A DNA stretch of 64,000 nucleotides. It comes from Halorussus halobius. Lineage in GTDB: Archaea; Halobacteriota; Halobacteria; Halobacteriales; Haladaptataceae. Where the stretch lies: assembly GCF_004765805.1 (NCBI RefSeq), contig NZ_SBIU01000006.1, positions 124,001 through 188,000 of the forward strand, read 5' to 3'. This document shows positions 40,689 to 49,393 of the stretch, piece after piece. The notes under the pieces were generated by a model. It had not been told where the DNA came from. It ran no database searches and saw only the letters and a list, made by a program, of their open reading frames with translations. The position numbers were made by a program, and so were the translations under genes. The first letter of the stretch is position 1. Each line of letters begins with the position of its first letter.

Positions 40689-41588
40689 TCAGTATATCGC
40701 CATCTCCGTCTCGGTTTCCGGCCGCGCGAACAGGTCCATCACGCGGTCGGCCGCCGGGCCGGTCTCCTCGTAGTTCTCCATCAGCACCGTCTCGCTGGGG
40801 AACAGTCGCTCGCCGACCGCTAGCCCATGCTCGCGCGCCGTCGAGCCGGTTACGGTCAGGTAGACGCCCACGCCGGTCCCGGCGATGGCGGCTTCCTCCT
40901 CCTCGTCCTCGCCCGGGTAGCAAAAGTCCAGCGTCGCCGCGTTCCGCGTGCCGAGTACCGCCTCGACGAGGCGCTCGTACCGCGGGGAGATACAGAGGTC
41001 GCCCTCGTAGTCGGTCAGCAACTCGCGAGTGGGGTCGGCCCCCTGCGGGAGCGCGTCCGGCGTCGCCAGCAGCGTGTGGTAGACCGTGTCGCCCATCCCG
41101 GCGACGACCCGAACGTCGGTGTCGTGGGGGTCGATGCGGGCGTTCACGTCGGCGATTCGGGTCAGCGGGTCGGGCCGGAGTTCGACGACCTCCTCCAGCA
41201 CGAGGTCGGCGCTGTCGAACCCGAGCGCGAAGTCGTGCTTGCGCAGCGCCCGGAACGGTTCCTCCCGGCCGACGAGCCGCAGGTCCACGTCGCCGGCGGA
41301 CACGGTCACGCTGTCGAAGACGATGCGGCGGGGCTTGCCCGCGCGGTCGTCGCGCAGGAGCGTGAAGTCCGGTTCGGTCGGTTCGCCGAGCCGACTGTAC
41401 TCGGCGAGGCGCTCGTAGACGTCGCCCTCCGGCGTCTGGTCGCCCTTCGTGACAGCCTTCTCGTACCGCAGCGTCGAGATGACGTCGTCGGCCACCCGCT
41501 CGGCGTCGGCCTCGGCGGCGACCCGGTTCAGGACTGCCTCCAGCGGCCGGCCCTTGCGCGGCACCGCTACGGAGATCGTCTCGGTCAT
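40689..41588 (-). CDS. Unrecognised protein with HisG-like opening
   Basis: A 299-residue soluble acidic protein. The opening ETISVAVPRKGRPLEAVL resembles the first strand and loop of ATP phosphoribosyltransferase (VAVPNKGRL). Later segments (PRRIVFDSVTVSAGDVDLRL, FALGFDSADLVLEEVVEL) fit a two-lobed periplasmic-binding-protein-like fold. The remaining HisG motifs (the phosphoribosyl-pyrophosphate loop and ACT-like domain) are not seen, so histidine biosynthesis is not claimed. It could be a small-molecule-binding or transferase relative. It starts 69 nt after the stop of the upstream kinase gene and may be third in that transcript. Confidence 0.6.
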   Translation of the reverse strand: MTETISVAVPRKGRPLEAVLNRVAAEADAERVADDVISTLRYEKAVTKGDQTPEGDVYERLAEYSRLGEPTEPDFTLLRDDRAGKPRRIVFDSVTVSAGDVDLRLVGREEPFRALRKHDFALGFDSADLVLEEVVELRPDPLTRIADVNARIDPHDTDVRVVAGMGDTVYHTLLATPDALPQGADPTRELLTDYEGDLCISPRYERLVEAVLGTRNAATLDFCYPGEDEEEEAAIAGTGVGVYLTVTGSTAREHGLAVGERLFPSETVLMENYEETGPAADRVMDLFARPETETEMAIY

Positions 41589-41657
41589 TACCGGCTCGAA
41601 GGCACGCCGGTAGTAAACGCGTTCCGCTTGCGGTCGTCGACAGTAGCGGGCCGAAGC

Positions 41658-42899
41658 TCACACGCCGTCGACGTCGTGGAACTCGAAGCGCGCGCCGTCG
41701 GCCCAGCTCTCGGTGACTCGAACCCGCCAGTCGTGGGCTTCGGCGATGCGGCGCACGACCGCGAGCCCGAACCCCGTCCCGTCCGGTTCCGTGGAGTATC
41801 CGCCCTCGAAGACGAGTTCGCGGTCCTCCGGCGGGATGCCCGGGCCGTCGTCGGCGACGTAGAATCCCGGCGCGTCGTCGAGGTCGCCCACGACCACGGT
41901 CCCCTCGGTGGAGGCCGGTCCGTCGGACGACGCGGCACTGTCCGGGAGGCCGTGCTCGACGGCGTCGTCGCCCTGCGGGCGACTGCTCGCGGAACCGTGT
42001 TCCACGGCGTCCTCGTGAGTCCCCGAACGAGGATTCGTCGAGCCGTGCTCGACGGCGTCGTCGCCCTGCGGGCGACTGCTCGTGGAACCGTGTTCCACGG
42101 CGTTCCGGAACAGGTTCTCGAACAGCGCGCGGAGCCGGCGGTCGTCCGAGACCACGGTCCGGTCGGTCTCCACTCGGAGCTCCATCCCGGGCGTCTCGAC
42201 GGTGGTCCACGCGTCGGTCGCCACCTCGTCGAGCGCGACGGGCGCGGGGTCGGCCACCGTGTCGCCGCGCCGCGAGAGCGCCAGCACCTCCTCGATGAGC
42301 CGCTCCATCCTGGTGTGGGCGTCCGCGACCGCCTCGAAGTGGCGGTCCGCGTCGGTCTCGCGCGCGAGGTCGAGGTGGCCCTGCGCGACGTTGAGCGGGT
42401 TGCGCAGGTCGTGGGAGACGATGCTGGCGAACTCGTCGAGCCGATTGCGCTGCTCGGCGAGCTCGGCGGTCCGGTGTCGGAGCCGGCCGTGCGAGACGCC
42501 GAGCAGGCCGCCGCCGAGCGCGCCCACCGCCATCGTCGTCAGCACGACCGACGCGGGCTGGAGCAGCGGCCTACCACCCACCGACTGGAGCAGCGACACC
42601 CAGCCCGCCAGCAACCCCATCGCCGCGCTGCCCGCGAGGCTCCACAGCCAGACGACGCCCGCGTGGTCGACCGGCAGGTCCGCCGTCCGGAGCCAGCCCC
42701 CGAGCGCGACGACGAACAGCGAGAAGCCGACGGGGACGGCGAACCGGACGAACTCGTCGACGGCCATTTCGGTCCGCGTGACGAGCAGCCCCACCGAGGC
42801 GACGAGCAGCCCGACGCCGAGTCCCACCACCGACCACTCGCTGAGACTCCCGTCGTCGGACTCGGTCGACGCATCCGTACTGCCGGACTCGGAGAACAT
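41658..42899 (-). CDS. Membrane histidine kinase with duplicated AVEHG segments
   Basis: A 413-residue kinase. The N-terminal half has about six hydrophobic helices (VVGLGVGLLVASVGLLVTR, VGFSLFVVALGGWL and others) and no separate sensor domain. The HisKA motif is SIVSHDLRNPLNVAQGH. The ATPase domain has N-box ALFENLFRNAVEHGS, G1 VADDGPGIP and G2 GTGFGLAVVRRIAEAH. Directly after the N-box about 60 residues of near-repeats containing AVEHG are inserted. The gene starts 9 nt after the stop of the coiled-coil protein gene, so the two are co-expressed and may work together. Confidence 0.9.
   Translation of the reverse strand: MFSESGSTDASTESDDGSLSEWSVVGLGVGLLVASVGLLVTRTEMAVDEFVRFAVPVGFSLFVVALGGWLRTADLPVDHAGVVWLWSLAGSAAMGLLAGWVSLLQSVGGRPLLQPASVVLTTMAVGALGGGLLGVSHGRLRHRTAELAEQRNRLDEFASIVSHDLRNPLNVAQGHLDLARETDADRHFEAVADAHTRMERLIEEVLALSRRGDTVADPAPVALDEVATDAWTTVETPGMELRVETDRTVVSDDRRLRALFENLFRNAVEHGSTSSRPQGDDAVEHGSTNPRSGTHEDAVEHGSASSRPQGDDAVEHGLPDSAASSDGPASTEGTVVVGDLDDAPGFYVADDGPGIPPEDRELVFEGGYSTEPDGTGFGLAVVRRIAEAHDWRVRVTESWADGARFEFHDVDGV
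41944..42114 (-). repeat. In-frame repeats encoding AVEHG units within the kinase ATPase domain
   Basis: The coding strand repeats with a 93-nt (31-residue) period made of two related halves of 15-16 residues, each ending in DAVEHG preceded by an S/T-rich, RPQ- or RSG-containing stretch. The last copy is less exact (AVEHGLPDS). The repeat starts from the genuine N-box NAVEHG. Confidence 0.8.
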
Positions 42900-42908
42900 G
42901 GGGCCGGG

Positions 42909-45032
42909 TCAGTTCCCGAAGACGTCGCTGATGCGGTCGCGCCACTCCTGGATGCCCGCTATCTCCTCGCGGATGTCGGCGATCTCGGCGTCCACGTCGC
43001 CGATATCGCCCTCGACGCTCTCGACGCGGGCGGTGAGGTTCTCCTCCAGTGCGTCGACGTCGGCCGACAGCGACTCGACCTGCTCGGAGACGTCGGCCAC
43101 CTCCTCGGCCACGTCGGTCACGTCCTCGACCTCCTCCCGGACTCCCCGGAGTTCGTCTTCGAGCGATTCGAGGTCGTCGCCGACCGCCGTCACGTCGTCG
43201 GTGTTCGCGCCGACGAGCTCCTCGAGTTCGTTCAGCCGCTCGTCGAGCGCCTCGGCGCTGTCGGCGAACTCCCCGACGTCGTCGAGTTCGGCTTCGAGCG
43301 CCGCGACCGACTCCCGGAGCTCCTCGACAGCCGTCACGTCCTCGCGGAGGTCCTCGACAGCCGCTACCTCCGATTCGAGGTCGGCGAGGTCGGACCGGAC
43401 CTCGTCCCCCAGGTCGCGAACGTCCCCGCGAATCTCGTCCTCGAACGCCCGGAGGTCGTCCTCGAGGTCGTCGATGGCCGCTTCGGCGTCGTCGAGCGCG
43501 GTCTCCACGTCCGCGACGTCGTCCTCTACGTCCACGACGTCTTCCTCCACATCTGCGACGTCGTCTTCTACGTCCGCGACGTCGTCCTCCACGTCCGCAA
43601 CGTCGTCTTCGACGTCGGTCACGTCGGCCTCGACCGCTTCGAGGTCGTCGTCGAGGTCGTCGACGCGCGCGGTCGTCTCGTCGGTCTCGGTCCGGACGGC
43701 CTCGACCTCGCTCTCGAACGCCTCGACGTCGGCCCGCACCTGCGCGAGGTCGTCCTCGAACTCCCCGAGGACGTCCGCCGCCGCGCCGTTCTCGTCGATG
43801 AACTCCTCCAGCGCGTCGGTGTACGCCGACAGGTCCTCGACCCGGGACTGGAGGTGTCGGATGCGGACGTTGGTGCTCTCGGGGGTCTCGACGTCGAGTT
43901 CGCGCTGGATGGCGTTCAGGTCGTCGTCGGAGACTTCCCCGGCCCGAATCTCGTCGGCGAGCGCGGCCGCGACGCTCCCGGGGCTCGGCGGCGACGCGTC
44001 GGGCTCGGCGACCTCGGTCTCGGCGGCCGCCTCCGAGGGCGGCGTCGAGTCCGCGCCGACCACGTCGCTCCCGACGGTGGACTTGGCAGAATCAGGCGCG
44101 TCGTCGCCCGCCCCGGCGGCCTCCTCGGCCACCTCGGCGGCCTGTTCGGGCGAGACGGCGTCCGAGTCGGCCGTCGAACTCCCGCGGTCGTCGACCGGCT
44201 CGACGTCGCGGTCGGGCGCGTCCGGGTCGGCTGCCAGCGGGTCCTCGTCGTCGGCTGCCAGCGGGTCCTCGTCGTCGGGCGCGTCCGAGTCGGCCGCCAG
44301 CGGGTCCTCGTCTTCGGCCGGTTCGTCCTCACCGTCGAGTCCGAGGTCCTCCTCGCCCGTCACGACGTCGCGAGCGAGCTGGCTCTCCTCCTCCGAGACG
44401 ATGTCGGTTATCGTGTTCCCGTCGGGACCGCCGACCTCCGACGGGCCCGAATCGGCTGCTAGCGGGTCTTCGTCGTCGGCTGCCAGTGGGTCCTCGTCGT
44501 CGGCCGCCAGCGGGTCCTCGTCGTCGGCCGCCAGCGGGTCCTCGTCGTCGGCCGCCAGCGGGTCCTCATCGTCGGATTCGGCGAGCGGGTCGTCGTCCTC
44601 GCCCGCCGCCAGCGGGTCGTCCGATTCGGCGAAGGGGTCGTCCTCGCCGGCGGTCCCCGAGTCGACCGTGACCGGCGCGACCTCATCGATGGTGGCCGGG
44701 CCGAGGAACGACGATGGGTCGTCGTCCTCCCCGAGACGGACGCCGTACACGGTCACCAGCTCCTCGCCCGGTTCGAGTTCGCGCTCGAACTGGACGCGGT
44801 GGTCCTTGTACGCCGTCCAGTTGTCGTTCTCGTAGTCGGGGTGGAAGCCGACGTTGTCCATCGGGAACGACTCGGGCACGTCGTCGGCGAGTCGGAGGGT
44901 AACGCGTTCCTCGCGCTCCGACCGGACGACGAACTTGACCGCCGGGACCGCGAACTCCTCGCCCTCGAACGACTTCTCGACGACGACGCCGCTCTCGGTC
45001 GTCGTCACCACCTCGGTCATGCTATCACTCAT
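42909..45032 (-). CDS. Large acidic coiled-coil protein with EDPLAAD repeats
   Basis: A 707-residue soluble protein in three parts. Residues about 1-125 form a globular beta-rich domain (VVVEKSFEGEEFAVPAVKFV, ELEPGEELVTVYGVRL). Residues about 130-330 are a very acidic, disordered region with up to eight copies of the 8-residue EDPLAADD-type unit. Residues about 330-700 form a long coiled coil with hendecad-like DVADVEDD repeats. The start ATG (MSDSMTEVV) lies 27 nt from a TATA element (TTTATAAG). It could be a scaffold or cytoskeleton-like factor. The close coupling to a histidine kinase suggests a role in the same signalling assembly, but no function is known. Confidence 0.75.
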   Translation of the reverse strand: MSDSMTEVVTTTESGVVVEKSFEGEEFAVPAVKFVVRSEREERVTLRLADDVPESFPMDNVGFHPDYENDNWTAYKDHRVQFERELEPGEELVTVYGVRLGEDDDPSSFLGPATIDEVAPVTVDSGTAGEDDPFAESDDPLAAGEDDDPLAESDDEDPLAADDEDPLAADDEDPLAADDEDPLAADDEDPLAADSGPSEVGGPDGNTITDIVSEEESQLARDVVTGEEDLGLDGEDEPAEDEDPLAADSDAPDDEDPLAADDEDPLAADPDAPDRDVEPVDDRGSSTADSDAVSPEQAAEVAEEAAGAGDDAPDSAKSTVGSDVVGADSTPPSEAAAETEVAEPDASPPSPGSVAAALADEIRAGEVSDDDLNAIQRELDVETPESTNVRIRHLQSRVEDLSAYTDALEEFIDENGAAADVLGEFEDDLAQVRADVEAFESEVEAVRTETDETTARVDDLDDDLEAVEADVTDVEDDVADVEDDVADVEDDVADVEEDVVDVEDDVADVETALDDAEAAIDDLEDDLRAFEDEIRGDVRDLGDEVRSDLADLESEVAAVEDLREDVTAVEELRESVAALEAELDDVGEFADSAEALDERLNELEELVGANTDDVTAVGDDLESLEDELRGVREEVEDVTDVAEEVADVSEQVESLSADVDALEENLTARVESVEGDIGDVDAEIADIREEIAGIQEWRDRISDVFGN

Positions 45033-45054
45033 ACGATTCACATCCCAGAACGGA

Positions 45055-45063
45055 CTTATAAAT
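45055..45063 (-). promoter_or_regulatory. TATA element of the coiled-coil protein/kinase operon
   Basis: ATTTATAAG on the minus strand is centred 27 nt before the ATG at 45032 and decides this start over a GTG 9 nt upstream. Confidence 0.7.
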
Positions 45064-45145
45064 CACACGCCCCGAAAACGGGAAGTCCGCTCGGCGTCGC
45101 CGACGACGGCGTAGTTATTAGGTCACACCGGCCGTAATCGGCCCC

Positions 45146-46078
45146 ATGTTACTCGCTGGCGCGAACGACGGCGTGTACCGCGCGGCCGAGCCCCGATTCG
45201 ACGACGCCGAGCGCGTGCTCGACTCGGACCGAGCGATGCGCGTCCGCCGGTTCGACGGCTGGGACGGCGTCTTCGCCGCGACCACGTCGGGGTTGTATCG
45301 CTCGACCGACGGCGGCGACTCGTGGACCGACCTCTCGGTCCCGCGCGAGGAGGTGTACTCGGTGCTTGGCGACCCCGCCGGCGAGCGCCTCTACGCGGGC
45401 ACACACCCCGCGCACCTGTACGTCTCCGACGACGAGGGCGAGACGTGGCGCGAACTGGAGGGGTTCCAGGACCTCCCGTCGCGCGAGGAGTGGCACACGC
45501 CGCGCCACCGCGACGAGGCCCACGTCCGGAGCCTCCGCGCGCACCCGGACGCTCCCGGCCGCGTGGTCGCGGGCGTGGAGGTCGGCGGCGTCCACGTCAG
45601 CGACGACGGCGGCGAGACGTGGACCGAGCGCAAGCGCGGGGTCCACGACGACGTCCACCACGTCCTGCTCGTCGGCCCCGACGAGTACGTCGCGTCCACC
45701 GGGAACGGCCTCTACCGGACCACGGACGCCGGACGGACGTGGACGCGGCTCGACGGGGGCCTCGACCGCCGCTACTTCCGGGAGGCGTTCGTCCACGACG
45801 GTCGATTCTACGCGGCGGCCGCGCGCTCGTCGCCGGGAACGTGGCGGGGCGAGCGCGGCGCGGACGCGGCGCTGTTCGAGGCCGACGCGCCCGGTAGCGA
45901 ACTCCGGCCCGTCCGCTATCCCGGCGAACCCGAGGCGGTCGTGCTGGCGTGGACCGCCCACGACGGCGCGGTCGTCGCGGGCACGAACGACGGCGACGTG
46001 CTAGTCCGGACCGACGGCGAGTGGGTCGACGGCGGCCGGATTCGGTCGGGCGTCCGGTCGCTTTGCGTGACGGCGTAG
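45146..46078 (+). CDS. Beta-propeller protein with Asp-box (BNR/YCF48-like) repeats
   Basis: A 310-residue protein with at least four Asp-box turns: STDGGDSW, SDDEGETW, SDDGGETW and TTDAGRTW, each preceded by a hydrophobic strand. This is the pattern of a sialidase-like or VPS10/YCF48-like beta-propeller. No signal peptide is visible and no catalytic residues of sialidases are present, so a structural or binding role in the cytosol is likelier. An Arg/His-rich loop (REEWHTPRHRDEAHVR) near residue 115 is notable. It is transcribed alone, opposite to the kinase operon. Confidence 0.8.
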   Translation: MLLAGANDGVYRAAEPRFDDAERVLDSDRAMRVRRFDGWDGVFAATTSGLYRSTDGGDSWTDLSVPREEVYSVLGDPAGERLYAGTHPAHLYVSDDEGETWRELEGFQDLPSREEWHTPRHRDEAHVRSLRAHPDAPGRVVAGVEVGGVHVSDDGGETWTERKRGVHDDVHHVLLVGPDEYVASTGNGLYRTTDAGRTWTRLDGGLDRRYFREAFVHDGRFYAAAARSSPGTWRGERGADAALFEADAPGSELRPVRYPGEPEAVVLAWTAHDGAVVAGTNDGDVLVRTDGEWVDGGRIRSGVRSLCVTA

Positions 46079-46289
46079 CGACTGCCCGGGGTCGTGGCGG
46101 CGACGCCCGCTCGGGCGAATCGGAGTGAGGTCGCGAGGTGTGGGTGGCGGTGCCACCAGGTCGGTGACCGTGTCGCCGGTGGGACGGGCGAGTCGCCGGC
46201 GGCCTGCTCGCGACCGCACGCGGCGTCCGGACCAGCTGGTCGCGCCCTCGTATTCGAATCCGGAGGGGAGTACAGACGTTCGGGTCGGG

Positions 46290-49200
46290 TCACTCGGCCG
46301 GTTCGAGGGCCACGTTCCGGAACTCGAAGCGCGCGCCGCCGGCGTCGCTCTCGACGACCTCGCACTCCCAGCCGTAGACGGCCGCCAGTTTCCGGACGAA
46401 GGCCAGTCCCAGCCCGGTCCCGCCCTCGTCGCCGGCGGTCGTGAACCCGGCCTCGAAGACCGCCTCCCGCTCGTCGGGAGGGATGCCGGAGCCGTCGTCG
46501 GCGACGTAGAAGCCGTCTTCGAGTCGGCCGACGCGCACGGTCAGGCCGGACCCCTCGCTTTCCGCGGCGTCATCCGGCTGGTTACTCGTGGAGCCGTGTT
46601 CCACGGCGTTCTCCAACAGGTTCCGGAACAGGTGACGCACGTACGTCTCGTCGGCCTGCACCACGTCCTCGACGTCGACTTCGAGCGTCGCGTCGGCCGC
46701 GCCGACCTCGTCCCACGCGTCGCGGGCGACCTCCGAGACCGGGACGGCGTTGCACTCGCCGACCGCCTCCTGGCCCCGGGTCAACACCAGCATCACGTCG
46801 ATGATGTCCTCCATGCGGTCGAACGCCTCCGTGACGTACTCGACCGCGTCGGCGGTCGCGTCCGTCGCTCCCGAGTCGGACGACTCGGAGCCGGCGGCCG
46901 GGAGCTGCTGGCTGTATATCTGGCCGATGGTGACGGGATTGCGGAGCTCGTGGGCCAGCATGCTGGCGAACGATTCGAGCCGGTCGTTCGACGCCTCGAG
47001 CTTCTCGACGGTCTCCTCGAGTTGTCGTTCGCGCTCCTTGGGCTCGGTCACGTCCTGGGCCATCGTCATGCCCGCGAACACGGTCCCGTTCTCGTCGGTT
47101 ATCGGGACCGCGTGGACGAGCCACTCCCGGCCGGCGTACGACAGTTCGACCGACCGCTCCTCGCCGTCGAGTGCCGCCCGGAACGCCGGTTCGAGCGCGT
47201 CGGCGGTGTCCTCGTCCCAGGCCGCCCGGAAGTGGCGGCCTTCGAGGTCCGCGGGCTCGAGGGGAATCCTGTCGAATCCCTTGCCGGCCGCCAGCGCGTA
47301 CTCGGACTCGCGGTCGAACAGGGTCACGATGCCGTTCGGGAACGACTCCGCGAGCGTGCGGTACCGGCGCTCGGACTCGGCGAGCCTGCGCTCGGACTCG
47401 ATGCGCTCGGTGACGTCCTGGGACATCGCGAGCGCGGCGAACGCCGTCCCGTCGTCGTCTCGAACCGGGACGACATGGAACCGATAGACGCCGCCGTCGC
47501 TCTCGAACTCGAAGGAGCCGGTCTCCCCGTCGAGGGCCGACTCGAACCGCGGGACGAGTTCGTCGGCCAGCTCGGGCGATAGAACGTCCCTGACCGGCCG
47601 TCCCTCCAGTTCCGCTGCCGAGGGGACCGCCTCGTCGACCGGACTGCCGCCGACGGTCCGATAACACAGGGTCTCGTCGACCAGCGCGACCGCGCCGTTG
47701 GGGAAGTGCTCGGCCAGGGTCCGGTAGCGCCGCTCGGACTCCTCGAGGTCGCGCTGGCGCTCCTTGCGCTCGGTCACGTCCCGGAAGTACACCGACAGCC
47801 CCGTCTCGGAGGGGTAGGCGTGGACCTCGTACCACGCGTCGAGCGGGTCGGGGTAGTAGAACTCGAAGGAGGTCGATTCCTGGCTCTCCATCGCGGTGCG
47901 GTACTCCTCGCCCAGCGTCGAGTCGGTCGCCCACTCGAAGGCCTCCCAGAGGTTCCGGCCGACCAGTCCCTCGCCGTCGTAGTCTATCAGCTCCTCGGCG
48001 CGCTCGTTTGCGTGGGTTATCCGCCACTCGTCGTCGAGGGCGTAGAACGCGTCCGTGACCCGACCGAATATCTCGTCGAGTTCGGCCTCCAGTCGCTTGC
48101 GCTCGGTGACGTCCGAGATAATCCCCTCGATGGCGGCGAGGTCGCCGTCCTCGTCGAAGACGCCCCGGCCGTGGCTCCGCACCCACCGTCGCTCGCCGTC
48201 GGCAGTCTCGATGCGGTAGGTCACGGAGAACGTCTCCCGGTCGGCCACGGCCGTCTGGACGGCCTCCCACACCGCCGGCCTGTCCTCGTCGACCATCACG
48301 TCCTCGCCCCAGCTCACGTCGCCGCGCTCGAACGCCTCCGGGTCGTAGCCCGTCAGGTCGCGGCAGGCGTCGCTGACGAACGCCATCGGCCAGTCGGGCT
48401 CGTTCCGACACCGATACACCATCCCCGGAACGTTGTCGACGAGCGTCGAGAGCTGTCGCTTCCGCTCCGCGAGCGCTCGCTCGCGCTCGCGCCGGTCGGT
48501 CACGTCCCGGACGACGCCGATGCGGCGCGCGTCGTCGGAGCCGGGCAGCATCGCGAACGTCGCCTCAACCGGGACGCGGTCGCCGGACGCGGTGTCCAGT
48601 TCCGCCTCGATTCTATCGGTCTCGGTGACGCCGTCGCGCATCTCCGCCTCGACCCGCTCGGCGCGCCGGCGCACCTCCTCGTCGACGACCAGCGAGACGT
48701 GTTCGCCGAGCAGTCGCTCGCGCGAGTAGCCGGTCAGCTCCGCGTACGCCTCGTTGACCAGCCTGAATCGCCCGTCCTCGTCGACGACGTAGACGCCGTC
48801 GTCGACCGCCTCCACGATGGCCTCGTAGCGTTCGAATTGGCTCCCGCGCTCGCCGCGGTCGCCGGAGGGCTGGCCGCCGGCGTCGCGTACCACGCCCGCG
48901 AGCCCACGGACGCCCCCGTCCTCGACGAGCGGGCTCAGCCGCAGCTCGCACGGAATCCGGTCGCCATCGGCTGTCCGGACCGCGACCTCGAGCGCCCGGT
49001 CGCCGTCGGCCGGCGTTCCCTCCCCGTCGGCCGGCGTCCCCTCCCCGTCGACCGCGCGTTCGAGGGCCGAACGGTCGTCGGCGTCGAGGATGACCGAGAC
49101 GGACTGGCCGAGCAGTCGCTCGCGCGAGTGGCCGGTCAGTTCGACCAGCGCGTCGTTCGCCCCGACGAATCGACCCGCCGCGTCGAGCTGAAAGATGCCG

Positions 49201-49301
49201 TCCCCGACCGCGTTCACGAGCCTTCGATAGCGCTGGAGAGTCTCCCCCTCGGCCGGGTCGCCCCAGAAGGCCGACTCGGACGCCTCTGCCCGTTCACTCA
49301 T
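46290..49301 (-). CDS. Multi-PAS sensor histidine kinase
   Basis: A 1003-residue soluble kinase with six PAS-type modules in tandem (approximate starts at residues 20, 155, 285, 405, 535 and 665). They carry typical YxxLVNAVGDGIFQLDAAGR-like openings and PAC endings (DVTERK, DVTDRRERE). The HisKA motif is SMLAHELRNPVTIGQ. The ATPase domain has N-box LLENAVEHGS, G1 VADDGSGIP and G2 GTGLGLAFVRKL. The internal 16-residue duplication GEGTPADG lies in the first PAS. It has no membrane helix and no receiver domain. Redox, oxygen or light input is plausible given the PAS array. The ATG at 49301 is 29 nt from a TATA element. Confidence 0.93.
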   Translation of the reverse strand: MSERAEASESAFWGDPAEGETLQRYRRLVNAVGDGIFQLDAAGRFVGANDALVELTGHSRERLLGQSVSVILDADDRSALERAVDGEGTPADGEGTPADGDRALEVAVRTADGDRIPCELRLSPLVEDGGVRGLAGVVRDAGGQPSGDRGERGSQFERYEAIVEAVDDGVYVVDEDGRFRLVNEAYAELTGYSRERLLGEHVSLVVDEEVRRRAERVEAEMRDGVTETDRIEAELDTASGDRVPVEATFAMLPGSDDARRIGVVRDVTDRRERERALAERKRQLSTLVDNVPGMVYRCRNEPDWPMAFVSDACRDLTGYDPEAFERGDVSWGEDVMVDEDRPAVWEAVQTAVADRETFSVTYRIETADGERRWVRSHGRGVFDEDGDLAAIEGIISDVTERKRLEAELDEIFGRVTDAFYALDDEWRITHANERAEELIDYDGEGLVGRNLWEAFEWATDSTLGEEYRTAMESQESTSFEFYYPDPLDAWYEVHAYPSETGLSVYFRDVTERKERQRDLEESERRYRTLAEHFPNGAVALVDETLCYRTVGGSPVDEAVPSAAELEGRPVRDVLSPELADELVPRFESALDGETGSFEFESDGGVYRFHVVPVRDDDGTAFAALAMSQDVTERIESERRLAESERRYRTLAESFPNGIVTLFDRESEYALAAGKGFDRIPLEPADLEGRHFRAAWDEDTADALEPAFRAALDGEERSVELSYAGREWLVHAVPITDENGTVFAGMTMAQDVTEPKERERQLEETVEKLEASNDRLESFASMLAHELRNPVTIGQIYSQQLPAAGSESSDSGATDATADAVEYVTEAFDRMEDIIDVMLVLTRGQEAVGECNAVPVSEVARDAWDEVGAADATLEVDVEDVVQADETYVRHLFRNLLENAVEHGSTSNQPDDAAESEGSGLTVRVGRLEDGFYVADDGSGIPPDEREAVFEAGFTTAGDEGGTGLGLAFVRKLAAVYGWECEVVESDAGGARFEFRNVALEPAE

Positions 49302-49325
49302 GTAGCGAAAGATGAGCCGCCAAGT

Positions 49326-49335
49326 CGGATAAGTC
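49326..49335 (-). promoter_or_regulatory. TATA element of the multi-PAS kinase gene
   Basis: GACTTATCCG on the minus strand is centred 29 nt before the ATG at 49301. Confidence 0.6.
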
Positions 49336-49393
49336 TTCGCGTGACCGCCTCACGAGGCGGTTTCGTCCGGGTCCGTTCGGTTCGAACGCTCGG

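Noticed and set aside
40689..41588. Annotation as HisG (ATP phosphoribosyltransferase)
   Set aside because: Only the first strand and loop are similar; the phosphoribosyl-pyrophosphate loop and other HisG motifs are missing.
40827..44462. Open frame of about 1200 codons on the plus strand
   Set aside because: It is the antisense image of the HisG-like, kinase and coiled-coil genes; its repeats only mirror the acidic repeats of the real protein.
46240..46275. T-loop-like TTCGAATCC as a sign of a tRNA gene
   Set aside because: The surrounding bases do not form the T stem, and no anticodon or acceptor arm could be built around it.
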